Source: Rhizobium sp. (GTDB lineage: Bacteria; Pseudomonadota; Alphaproteobacteria; Rhizobiales; Rhizobiaceae). Taken from it: DNA of 64,000 nucleotides. The notes below the pieces were generated by a model. The model was not told the origin of the DNA. It was given only the letters and a program-made list of their open reading frames with translations, and ran no database searches. The translations under genes and the position numbers were made by a program. The DNA lies in contig JAQGJP010000033.1 in assembly GCA_028290545.1 (NCBI GenBank), positions 1-64,000 on the forward strand, read 5' to 3'. This document shows, one piece after another, positions 51,260 through 59,125 of the stretch; position 1 is the first letter of the stretch, and the number at the start of each line of letters is the position of its first letter.

Positions 51260-51937
51260 TCAGGGGCGGAGATAGGCAAAGACGACCTCGACGATATGCT
51301 CGCCCCAGGCATCGATTTCCGCCTTGTCGGAGAGATTTCGACGGAAGATCGTCGATAGCGTCCAGCGATTGTTCAGGAAGAAGGAACCGAGTGCCGCAAT
51401 GCTCATATAGATCTTCACCGGGTCCAGGCCCTGGCGAAAATCACCCGCGGCCGCGCCGCGATCGAGCAGGCCGGAGATCTCGGCGATCAGCGGTGAGTTC
51501 AATTCGAAAATACGTGCGGAGCGCTTGAGAAACTTTGCCTTGTTGAGGTTTTCAGTACCGAGAATGCCCAGGAACTCCGGATGATCGAGAAAATATTGCC
51601 ATGTAAAAACAATTAGTTCTTTCATTCCGTCCTTGGGATCGCGATGCGAGAGATCCAGCCGCGTCTCGGCCGAGCGGATCGCCACATAGCTGCCTTCGAG
51701 CACGGCGATATAGAGCGCATCCTTGCCGCCGAAATAGTGGTAGAGCATGCGCTTGTTGATATTGGCGCGCTCGGCGATCGCATCGATCCGCGCCCCGCCA
51801 TAGCCCCGCTCGGCAAATTCCCTGGTGGCCGCCGCGAGGATCGCCTGGCTGGTGCGCTCGGGATCGCGCTGCCTGATCTTCGGCGCTTCGGCGTCATCGC
51901 TTTTCCGGCGCCCTTTGGCGGTCTTTACGTCGATCAT
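51260..51937 (-). CDS. TetR family transcriptional regulator
   Basis: From the ATG at 51937 (GAGGG five bases upstream) the protein has 225 residues. The N-terminal helix-turn-helix domain spans about 22-68 (AILAAATREFAERGYGGARIDAIAERANINKRMLYHYFGGKDALY). The C-terminal domain resembles those of RutR and similar regulators and would bind a small metabolite. In-frame ATGs at 51955 and 51991 are alternatives. It sits between two operons and two exact inverted copies of a 16-bp motif, so autoregulation and control of the downstream operon are likely. Confidence 0.9.
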   Translation of the reverse strand: MIDVKTAKGRRKSDDAEAPKIRQRDPERTSQAILAAATREFAERGYGGARIDAIAERANINKRMLYHYFGGKDALYIAVLEGSYVAIRSAETRLDLSHRDPKDGMKELIVFTWQYFLDHPEFLGILGTENLNKAKFLKRSARIFELNSPLIAEISGLLDRGAAAGDFRQGLDPVKIYMSIAALGSFFLNNRWTLSTIFRRNLSDKAEIDAWGEHIVEVVFAYLRP

Positions 51938-52041
51938 TCTAGCCCTCGGCTGCATCTCGAAAGACCGGCTTGGCCTCTTCCCACCCGACAACTACCCGAT
52001 CAGGACTGTAGTTGACAGCCCCTTCGGTTTTGTCGTCATAA

Positions 52042-52057
52042 GTAACCATATAGTTAT
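52042..52057 (-). promoter_or_regulatory. Candidate TetR operator in front of the TetR gene
   Basis: GTAACCATATAGTTAT is the exact reverse complement of the 16-bp site at 51150-51165. It lies 105 bases upstream of the chosen TetR start, between the TetR gene and the end of the DUF2182 gene, in a good position for autoregulation. Confidence 0.78.
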
Positions 52058-52138
52058 AAAAGACCATGACTTCGCCATCGTCAACGGCGAAGCAAAACAG
52101 GCGGATCATGTGCGAGACTCTCTCGCTCGAATGTGCCT

Positions 52139-52852
52139 TCAGGTCACCGCACTGGCGATCGTCAGGCCACCGGATGTCAGAAGAGCAATCCCGGTCGAGG
52201 CCGCGAAATGCCGCTTCCACGGCAGGGCGGTCTCGATCAGCATCCAGAGGGTCAGCGCGATCATCAGGCTGGCATTCATCGCGCCACCGACGAACTGCAG
52301 ACCCACCATCGTCACGCAGCAGCCAATCGAGGAACAGCCATGCCGCCATCCCTGCGAAGGACCTGCTCTGCTCTGTCGCCCCGGACCGCCACAGGGCGTC
52401 CGATCGCTGCGCAGCAACTGCAAGACGTGATAAGTACCGATGCCGGCAAGCAGTGTGCCAGCAAGCAATGCGTCGCTTATGCGCGATCCCTCGCCGAGCA
52501 CGCCGAGAGATTCCAGCGTCCACTGTCCAAAGGCTGCAGCTACACTGATCGCGCCGGCAACACCCAGATAACCCGACGCAAAGGACAACGCCGATATACC
52601 TTCGCGCCGCATCATCGCCACGGCCGCCGCCGGCAGCATCATGGCAAAGTTCATCGCCAGCCACATGCCACCAAGCGCCACCAGCCGATCCACGCTCCAC
52701 GCGCCCGTGACCGGCCCGACCCCGTCAACACCGCAGACGAATGTCTGCGCCATCGGCGGTGCGGCAAGCAACAGAGACCAGGCAATGCCGCTGACGGCCA
52801 GAACCGTCAGCAACACCATCCAGACATGCATGTCGCGCAAAGCCTGGGTCAC
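52139..52852 (-). CDS. DUF2182 predicted metal-binding integral membrane protein
   Basis: The start is GTG at 52852, overlapping the amine oxidase stop as GTGA; the 237-residue product has about six hydrophobic helices. The DUF2182 hallmark GMWLAMNFAMMLPAA is present (W-x2-M-x2-AMM-x-P). A later cysteine cluster (GCSSIGCCVTMVG) is followed by GGAMNASLMIALTLWMLIET. The conserved methionines and cysteines suggest a metal, possibly copper. Direct coupling to a copper enzyme gene supports a role in its metal supply or electron handling, but this is inference. A longer frame to 52978 runs through the amine oxidase gene. Confidence 0.82.
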   Translation of the reverse strand: MTQALRDMHVWMVLLTVLAVSGIAWSLLLAAPPMAQTFVCGVDGVGPVTGAWSVDRLVALGGMWLAMNFAMMLPAAAVAMMRREGISALSFASGYLGVAGAISVAAAFGQWTLESLGVLGEGSRISDALLAGTLLAGIGTYHVLQLLRSDRTPCGGPGRQSRAGPSQGWRHGCSSIGCCVTMVGLQFVGGAMNASLMIALTLWMLIETALPWKRHFAASTGIALLTSGGLTIASAVT

Positions 52853-54822
52853 GAGCAGCAATGCCCCTTCTGTTCGCCCGCAAGCACGCTCGCCTTGTTC
52901 ATGCTCGGCGGCAGGTTGTTGGACGGGTTCACGGGGAAGAAGCCGACCGGCGCCAGCGAAAAGCCACAGGAAATGCACGGTTGCACCGGGAAGTCCTCAG
53001 GTCGGACAACGTGATGAAGGCCAAACGTATGCCAGAGCACGATATCGGTATTTTCCACCGAACGATCCTGCTTGACGATCTCCGCAAGGCCATCGCTGCC
53101 ATCGGAATTAGAGACGAATTCGCCGGCCGGGTAGCGTTCGCTCTCATTGAAGGGTGTTACCCAGATATGGTTGCGGATGAAGTTGGAACGCTGCCCGGAT
53201 GGACCGTCTTCCTGGATCATCGGCGTCACGCAATTGGGGGTGTGCAGCTTGTAACCCACCGGCTTGCCGACATGGTTAAGCTTGTTGGGGTTGATCACCT
53301 TCCAGCTTCGATGCGTCGAAGTATCGGCGCGGCGGGCGGCCGAAAGCTCGGTCGCCAACACCGTTTCCCTGGCATAGAAGGCATTGCCATGCGGGTTGGT
53401 GGCGCTGGTCGGCTCCATGTAGCTGTTGGTCTCGACGACGCTGTTGCCGCCGCCGTCGACGGCCATGTCGAGGCGGGCGCAGAAAATGTGCTGGTGGATC
53501 GGTGCACCAAGGCCGGGCTGGATCTCGGTCGAATATTTGTCGGGCTCGCCCGGATGGCAGGCATTGGTGTTGACGATGCCGGTCGCCTTCATTTCGAATT
53601 TGATTTCGCCGGCCTGATCGAGATACCAGTATTGCGCATATTCATAATTGCCGACGGTGCAGATCGACGAGATCACCAGCTTGCGGCCGCGATGCAGAAC
53701 CGTGCGGCCGGTGCGGAAATCCCAGTGCTTCCAGAGCACGCCCGCATCTTCCTCGTGGATGCAGATCGCCTTCTCGATGGTCACGACCTCACCCTGCAGG
53801 CCGTTCACATGGGCGTCGAGATATTGGATCTGGCCCAGGCAATCGCAGCCGAGCGTCAGCGAGTTGGTGAGTTTGCCGAAGCCATATTCACCGACGTCGA
53901 AGATGTTCTGGCGCGCATGGCCATAGAGCGGCGAACCATAGGGCACGACGAGTTCGGCAATCGCCGCGCGGCGGACGATCGAGCGACCGTCATAGCGGAT
54001 ATCATGCAGGATGATGCCATCGCGCGGCGTGAAGCCGATCGCCAGCGTCCACTTGTCCCAGGAAATCGCGTGATCCCTGATGGTGAAGCTGACGCCTTCC
54101 GGCTGCACGATGTCGAGCGGCTTGAGCGGCGCATCCGGAGCGGGGAGGAATTCCGGATCGTAGTCATGGCGTATCATCGGGATCGGCGGGCAATCCGGAT
54201 GCTCATCGACGCGCAGCACTTCGCCGGTCTTGACGTCGATGACCGCGTTCAGCCCTTCGATCGGATGGGCATAGTAATTTCCGAATTCATGGACGCGCAG
54301 CCAGGAGAAGGTATGCGAGATCAGCCTTCCTTCCTCTTCCTGATGGCCGAAATTGCCGCCGGACCAGGAATCGACGATCACGCCGGTCATGTCGGTGATG
54401 CCGCGCCTGCGGCAGGCCTCGATGAAGCGAGGATCGTTCTTGACGTTGACCTCGACGCTCATCATCTGCTCGACCTGGAAGCCGGCGCGCGCGGTCGGGA
54501 AATGCTTGCGCGACACCACCTTCTTGGCCGGCACGGAAACGATCAGCTGCCAGACGCCCGGCCTGTCGATGTGATTGACATTGACGCGGGCCTCGCGCGG
54601 CAGCGTCATGCCGGCGAGATGGGCGCGATAGGCATCCGGCGTCGGTTCGCGGATTTCGATATTCTCGAACAGCACGCCGGGCCCGAGTTCCGGGTCGGCC
54701 CTGACGGTTGCGACAACGGTCTCGATTTCCGCCGGCGTCAGCGGCGCCAGCGCGCCGAGATGGGCCGGCGGCGGCGGGGCGGCGACGCCCTTGAGCATGG
54801 AGGGATTGACGGCTTCGTTCAT
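52849..54822 (-). CDS. Copper-containing primary-amine oxidase
   Basis: The 657-residue enzyme oxidises primary amines to aldehydes, hydrogen peroxide and ammonia. The topaquinone precursor tyrosine is in VGNYEYAQYW (near residue 390), two copper histidines in PIHQHIFCARLD (near 440) and the third in LWHTFGLHHVVRPEDFPVQP (near 600). The base aspartate is probably in IFDVGEYGFG (near 309). The C-terminus adds CISCGF and ends KGHCCS, an unusual cysteine-rich tail. I see no signal peptide. It lies between a putrescine-type importer and a DUF2182 gene, so an imported polyamine is the likely substrate. Confidence 0.94.
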   Translation of the reverse strand: MNEAVNPSMLKGVAAPPPPAHLGALAPLTPAEIETVVATVRADPELGPGVLFENIEIREPTPDAYRAHLAGMTLPREARVNVNHIDRPGVWQLIVSVPAKKVVSRKHFPTARAGFQVEQMMSVEVNVKNDPRFIEACRRRGITDMTGVIVDSWSGGNFGHQEEEGRLISHTFSWLRVHEFGNYYAHPIEGLNAVIDVKTGEVLRVDEHPDCPPIPMIRHDYDPEFLPAPDAPLKPLDIVQPEGVSFTIRDHAISWDKWTLAIGFTPRDGIILHDIRYDGRSIVRRAAIAELVVPYGSPLYGHARQNIFDVGEYGFGKLTNSLTLGCDCLGQIQYLDAHVNGLQGEVVTIEKAICIHEEDAGVLWKHWDFRTGRTVLHRGRKLVISSICTVGNYEYAQYWYLDQAGEIKFEMKATGIVNTNACHPGEPDKYSTEIQPGLGAPIHQHIFCARLDMAVDGGGNSVVETNSYMEPTSATNPHGNAFYARETVLATELSAARRADTSTHRSWKVINPNKLNHVGKPVGYKLHTPNCVTPMIQEDGPSGQRSNFIRNHIWVTPFNESERYPAGEFVSNSDGSDGLAEIVKQDRSVENTDIVLWHTFGLHHVVRPEDFPVQPCISCGFSLAPVGFFPVNPSNNLPPSMNKASVLAGEQKGHCCS

Positions 54823-54927
54823 GATCTTGTCCTTGAGCTTATGCCGCCTTCAGCCGCCGAAGCGGCCATGGTCGGGCATATTGTCGGGTCGGCATGCCGC
54901 CCGGAAGCGGCAAGCCTTTCGGAAGCA

Positions 54928-55968
54928 TTACTGACGCAGTTCTGTCCAGATTCGGTCATAGGCACGGGTCGCCTTCTCCTCGCAGGACGGCGCGAAGACG
55001 ATCTTCAGATCCTTGGGAGGATTGAATTCCGGCGACTCGCCGGTCTCCTTCGGCAGGAATGTATCGGAACCGGTGACAGCGCTCTGGTAGCCGGTGGATT
55101 TCTGCTGCAGGGCGATATTTTCCGGGTCCATCAGGAAGTTGAGGAATTTCTTGGCGTTTTCCCGATTGGGCGCACCCTTGGGCACAGCGACATTATCCAT
55201 CCAGCCGATCACGCCTTCCTTGGGGTAGACATATTTAATGGTGGACTTCTGCAGGCGGGAGGCCAGCGCCTTTCCCGACCACTGCTCATGCATCACGGTT
55301 TCACCGGAAACCTGCCGCTCAGTCGTACCGTCGGAATTATAGAGCTTCACGAATGGTTTTTGCGCCTGCAGGAGCGCATTCAACGCCTTCAGGTCGGCGG
55401 GATTGCTGTTGCACTGGTCCTTGCCGAGATAGAGCAGCGCCAGCGACATGACTTCGGAGGGCGAACCGAACATGCCGATCTTTCCCTTCATGTCTTCGGA
55501 TGGCTCGAACAATGCCTTCAGGCTGTCGGCCGGGCCCTTGTAGACGGCGGTATCGACCGAATAGGAGGTCGAGCCCCAGACCCAGGGAACCGTATATTTC
55601 GAATCCGGATCCCAGGACCGCTTCTGCCATTTCGGGTCGAGATTCTTGAAGTTCGGCATCGATGCGACATCGACTTCCTCGAACAGGCCCTGCTTGATGA
55701 AGATCGGCACGAAGTCGTTGCTGACGATCATCGCGTCATAGCCGGCGGCACCCGAGCTGATCTTGGCGAGCGCCGTCTCGTTGGAATCATAGGTGTCGAT
55801 CGTCACCTTGATCCCGGTTTCCTTCTCGAATTTCTTGATCATTTCGTCGGACGTGTAGTCCGTCCAGTTGTAGAGATGCAGTTCGCCGCCATCGGCATGT
55901 GCGAAGGCCGGCAGGCCCATCGCGAGGCCGAACAGACTGGCAGTCAGATATTTCCTCATATTTTTCAT
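54928..55968 (-). CDS. Polyamine-type ABC transporter substrate-binding protein (PotD/PotF class)
   Basis: The 346-residue protein has a signal peptide (LTASLFGLAMGLPAFAHA) and the PotD-class opening LHLYNWTDYTSDEMIKKFEKETGIKVTIDTYDSNE. VPWVWGSTSYSVD and GVIGWMDNVAVPKGAPN are ligand-pocket segments of the class. GAGGG precedes the ATG. It binds putrescine, spermidine or a related cation in the periplasm. Unlike many operons, the binding-protein gene is last in the transporter set, 105 bases before the amine oxidase. Confidence 0.92.
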   Translation of the reverse strand: MKNMRKYLTASLFGLAMGLPAFAHADGGELHLYNWTDYTSDEMIKKFEKETGIKVTIDTYDSNETALAKISSGAAGYDAMIVSNDFVPIFIKQGLFEEVDVASMPNFKNLDPKWQKRSWDPDSKYTVPWVWGSTSYSVDTAVYKGPADSLKALFEPSEDMKGKIGMFGSPSEVMSLALLYLGKDQCNSNPADLKALNALLQAQKPFVKLYNSDGTTERQVSGETVMHEQWSGKALASRLQKSTIKYVYPKEGVIGWMDNVAVPKGAPNRENAKKFLNFLMDPENIALQQKSTGYQSAVTGSDTFLPKETGESPEFNPPKDLKIVFAPSCEEKATRAYDRIWTELRQ

Positions 55969-55995
55969 GTTCTTCCCTCTTATGCTTTGAGCAGG

Positions 55996-56799
55996 TTATT
56001 CCTTGTTGTCGCGACGTCCCAGCAGCAGGGCTGCGGTGACGAAGACCAGAGAAACGGCAAGCAGGATGGTCGAGATCGCGTTGACCTCCGGCGTCACGCC
56101 GAGCCGCATCATGCCGTAGACATAGACCGGCAGCGTCGTGGAGCCGGCGCCCGAGACCATCAGGCTGATCAGAAAGTCATCGAGCGACACCACGAAGGCC
56201 ATCAGTCCTCCAGCGGCGATGGCGGGCGCCAGCAGCGGCAGGGTGATGCGCCGGAAAAGCTGCCATTCGCTGGCATAGAGATCTCGCCCCGCCTCTTCGA
56301 GCACGCCGCCCATGTCGCGCAGCCGCGCCTGGATCGGCAGCAGCGCGAAGGGGATGCAGAACACCGTGTGGGCGATCATCAGGTTGATCAGGCCGTTATG
56401 CATGCCGATCGAGGAGAAGAAGATCAGCGTGGTGATCGCCACGATGATTTCCGGCACGATCAGCGGCAGCGCAATCATCGCCGAAACAGTGCTGCGGCCG
56501 AACCGCAAAGTGCCGCGTTCCAGCGCCAGAGCGCCCGCCGTCGCAATCACAGTCGATGCGATGGTGGCGACTATGGCGATGACGATGCTGTTCCAGGCGG
56601 CGCGGCGGATATCCTCGTTCTGGGCGACTTGCGCGAACCAGTCGAAGCTGAAGGTCGTCCACACCGTCACCAGCCGGTTGGCATTGAAGGAATAGATGAC
56701 GAGGATCACCAGCGGCGCATAGAGAAACAGCAGGATCAGCGTCGTGAAGGCCGAGAGGCCGGGCGTATGTCGCCACGTAAAGGGCATTGCCAGTTTCAT
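55996..56799 (-). CDS. Polyamine-type ABC transporter permease (PotC/PotI class)
   Basis: The 267-residue protein has six helices starting with LSAFTTLILLFLYAPLVILVIYSFNA. The class block FSFDWFAQV and the EAA-type loop LEEAGRDLYASEWQLFRRITLPLLAPA are present. Its ATG overlaps the partner permease stop as ATGA. It completes the membrane channel for the PotD-like binding protein. Confidence 0.94.
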   Translation of the reverse strand: MKLAMPFTWRHTPGLSAFTTLILLFLYAPLVILVIYSFNANRLVTVWTTFSFDWFAQVAQNEDIRRAAWNSIVIAIVATIASTVIATAGALALERGTLRFGRSTVSAMIALPLIVPEIIVAITTLIFFSSIGMHNGLINLMIAHTVFCIPFALLPIQARLRDMGGVLEEAGRDLYASEWQLFRRITLPLLAPAIAAGGLMAFVVSLDDFLISLMVSGAGSTTLPVYVYGMMRLGVTPEVNAISTILLAVSLVFVTAALLLGRRDNKE

Positions 56800-57665
56800 T
56801 CCCGCGCCTCCCCGGCTTTGCGCGAACGGGCGAGGAAGATCGCCAGCACGACGACGGTCACCACGATCGACAGCGCGGCACCGAACGGCCAGTTGCGCGA
56901 TGTGGTGAACTGCATCTGCACGAGGCTGCCGATCAACAGCTTCTTGCCGCCGCCCAGCAGATCGGGTGCCAGGAAGGAGCCGAGCGCCGGCGCGAACACC
57001 AGGCTGGCGCCGACCAGCACGCCGGGCTTGGCGAGCGGCCAGATAATGCGGCGGTAGACCGCAAGCCGGCCGGCATAGAGATCGTGCGCCGCCTCGATAT
57101 AGCGTGGGTCGATCCGCTCCAGTGTCGAGTAGATCGGCAGCACCATGAACGGCAGGAAGGTATAGACAAGGCCGAGCAGGATCGAGCCGTCATTATAAAG
57201 CAGCGGCAGCGGTGAGGCGATGACGCCGGCGGCCTTGAGCGCCCCGTTCAGCAGGCCTTCGTCGCGCAGGATCAGTACCCAGCAATAGGTGCGGATCAGC
57301 GTGTTGATCCAGAATGGCAGCGTGATCAGGAACAACAGCATGCGACGCCGCTCCGCCGACTGGCAGACGATATACCAGGCGACGGGAAGGCCGAGGATGA
57401 GACAGAGGAAGGTCGTCGCAGCCGCCAGATAAACCGAGCGGGCGATGATGATGACATAGCTCCAGGTGAAGAACAGGCTGTCGTCGAAATCCCGCTGGTA
57501 AAAGAACTGGATATAGGCGTCGAATGTCAGCGGCATGCTGACGCCGCCATAGGGATTGGCAGTCATGAACGAGTAGGCGACCGCGATGAAGAGGGGCAGC
57601 ACCATAAAAATGCCGATGACCAGAAAGGCCGGAGCGATGAGGGCGAGCGTGCGGTTTGCAGTCAT
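56796..57665 (-). CDS. Polyamine-type ABC transporter permease (PotB/PotH class)
   Basis: From the ATG at 57665, preceded by GGGAGG, the protein has 289 residues. The first helix is LIAPAFLVIGIFMVLPLFIAVAYSFM, and the EAA loop reads YIEAAHDLYAGRLAVYRRIIWPLAKPG. GLPVAWYIVCQSAERRRMLLFLITLPFWINTLIRTYCW is a class-typical stretch. It is the first permease of the operon, 13 bases after the ATPase stop. Confidence 0.94.
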   Translation of the reverse strand: MTANRTLALIAPAFLVIGIFMVLPLFIAVAYSFMTANPYGGVSMPLTFDAYIQFFYQRDFDDSLFFTWSYVIIIARSVYLAAATTFLCLILGLPVAWYIVCQSAERRRMLLFLITLPFWINTLIRTYCWVLILRDEGLLNGALKAAGVIASPLPLLYNDGSILLGLVYTFLPFMVLPIYSTLERIDPRYIEAAHDLYAGRLAVYRRIIWPLAKPGVLVGASLVFAPALGSFLAPDLLGGGKKLLIGSLVQMQFTTSRNWPFGAALSIVVTVVVLAIFLARSRKAGEARE

Positions 57666-57678
57666 CTGCCCTCCCTCC

Positions 57679-58680
57679 TCACGTTGCAAAATGGCGTTCG
57701 ACATCGTCGGGCCAGTCGACGACAACCATTTCGCCGGCGGCCAGCGCCGGCAGTGTCTCGCGCTGGCGGCTGCGGAGCCGCACATTGCCGACGAGCTCCA
57801 CCTCGTACAGCGTGTCCAGACCGAGAAAGGTAACGGATTCGATCCTGCCGCGCGCGCGACCGCGATTGTCGTTCGCAGCCGGCACGATCGAAATGCGCTC
57901 GGGCCGGACCGAGATCATCATCTCCGGGCTACGGCCGAGCAGCGCGCCGGGCAGGAGATTGGATTCGCCGATGAAATCGGCGACAAAACGATTGGCCGGA
58001 TTGTCATAGATCTCACGCGGCTCGCCCACCTGGAGGACGTGGCCGGCGGACATCACCGCGATCCGGTCGGACATCGCCAGCGCCTCTTCCTGGTCATGGG
58101 TGACGAGCACGAAGGTGATGCCGGTTTCCCGCTGCAGGCGCTTCAACTCGCTCTGCATTTCCTTGCGGAGCTTGAGGTCGAGCGCCGACAGCGGCTCGTC
58201 GAGCAACAGGACTTTCGGCCGAGGCGCGAGCGCCCGGGCGAGTGCGACACGTTGCTGCTGGCCGCCGGAAAGCTGGCGCGGACTGCGCAAGGCAAAGCTC
58301 TCAAGCTTAACAAGAGCCAATGCCTCGCGGACGCGGCTATCGATCTCCGGACGCGGCACTTTCAGCATTTCCAGGCCGAAGGCGACATTCTCAGCCACGG
58401 TCATGTGCGGGAAGAGCGCATAGTTCTGGAATACAGTATTCACCGGCCGGCCCTGCGGCGGAAGTGCGGCCGCGTCGAGATCGCCGATCCTGATCGCACC
58501 GGAGGTCGGAGCCTCGAAACCGGCGATCAACCGCAGCAGTGTCGTCTTCCCGCAGCCGGACGGACCGAGCAATGTGAAAAACTCTTTGTCAAGGATGCGC
58601 AGGCTGACGGCATCGAGCGCCGTGACGAGGCCGCCAGCCTTCGTCGCAAACGACTTAGAGACCCCCTCTATGTCGATCAT
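57679..58680 (-). CDS. Polyamine-type ABC transporter ATP-binding protein (PotA class)
   Basis: The 333-residue protein has Walker [10 protein letters not shown] (about 38-46), Q-loop [11 protein letters not shown], signature [15 protein letters not shown], Walker [13 protein letters not shown], switch histidine THDQ and a C-terminal TOBE domain. The ATG at 58680 fits the family N-terminus; a GTG six codons upstream (58698) is also possible. It heads the importer operon and is preceded by a TetR-type site at 58715-58728. Confidence 0.93.
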   Translation of the reverse strand: MIDIEGVSKSFATKAGGLVTALDAVSLRILDKEFFTLLGPSGCGKTTLLRLIAGFEAPTSGAIRIGDLDAAALPPQGRPVNTVFQNYALFPHMTVAENVAFGLEMLKVPRPEIDSRVREALALVKLESFALRSPRQLSGGQQQRVALARALAPRPKVLLLDEPLSALDLKLRKEMQSELKRLQRETGITFVLVTHDQEEALAMSDRIAVMSAGHVLQVGEPREIYDNPANRFVADFIGESNLLPGALLGRSPEMMISVRPERISIVPAANDNRGRARGRIESVTFLGLDTLYEVELVGNVRLRSRQRETLPALAAGEMVVVDWPDDVERHFAT

Positions 58681-58714
58681 GAACTGCACGATGCTCACCC
58701 TATGTTATTATAAA

Positions 58715-58728
58715 TAACTATTTGGTGA
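58715..58728 (-). promoter_or_regulatory. Degenerate TetR-type site before the polyamine importer
   Basis: TAACTATTTGGTGA matches TAACTATATGGTTA, the core at 51151-51164, in 12 of 14 positions and in the same orientation relative to its gene. It lies 17 bases before the GTG and 35 bases before the ATG of the ATPase gene. Confidence 0.55.
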
Positions 58729-58940
58729 ATAGCTAACAGCGGAGAATTTGGCTTGTCAAGTTGCTGCAACAGTCGCGAACGACAAAACCGGTCAAGAGAG
58801 CAAGCTGTAGAACATTAAATATCTGAAATTTATGCGCTATTAAATTTCGTGAATCATCTTTTCCGTCGATATGCGTGCATAACGACACGGAGGCAATGCA
58901 TACCGTCCGCCGACCATCCAGTCGTCGCTTTAATCTGTTA

Positions 58941-58954
58941 TAACTTTTTAGTTA
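58941..58954. promoter_or_regulatory. Second degenerate TetR-type site in the divergent region
   Basis: TAACTTTTTAGTTA has the same TAAC-N6-GTTA frame and matches the core motif at 11 of 14 positions. Its outer five bases on each side are a perfect inverted repeat. It lies roughly midway between the importer and the ROK gene, so it could affect either. Confidence 0.4.
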
Positions 58955-59069
58955 CTTATAGTTCGAAAATCGTCGCTACCCGAATATCCTTTTGCCAGTG
59001 CTGCATGAATTCGCGTGTGAACTCGCAGATCGCCTCCCAGTCAGGCATTTTGGAATAACACAACACTTT

Positions 59070-59106
59070 TTATTTAATCGTTTTTTGATTATCCTGCAAT
59101 AAATAA
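59070..59106 (+). promoter_or_regulatory. Inverted repeat upstream of the ROK regulator
   Basis: TTATTTA (59070-59076) and TAAATAA (59100-59106) are inverted copies 23 bases apart, ending 19 bases before the ROK start codon. NagC/Mlc-type regulators often bind AT-rich inverted sites, so autoregulation is possible. The long spacing makes this tentative. Confidence 0.35.
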
Positions 59107-59125
59107 TTCATCGAGAGGATTATCC

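Larger units (their letters stand above)
58681..59125. other. AT-rich divergent region between polyamine importer and ROK regulator
   Basis: It carries the two degenerate TetR-type sites (58715 and 58941) and the TTATTTA/TAAATAA inverted repeat near the ROK start. GATTATCC occurs twice (59087 and 59118), the second copy directly before the ROK start codon. No coding frame here has family features. Confidence 0.55.

Noticed and set aside
48762-51275. A plus-strand frame of about 840 codons opposite the Gfo/DUF993/isomerase operon
   Set aside because: It is antisense to three family-supported genes, with no motif of its own.
52861-57057. A very long open plus-strand frame (about 1400 codons) opposite the polyamine genes
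   Set aside because: It is antisense to six well-supported genes. It lacks recognisable domains and is rich in R, D, G and H, as expected of a shadow frame in GC-rich DNA.
58931-58970. Reading the AT-rich inverted repeat as an intrinsic terminator
   Set aside because: The stem is AT-only with a 4-base loop and no following T-run on the relevant strand; an operator is more plausible.
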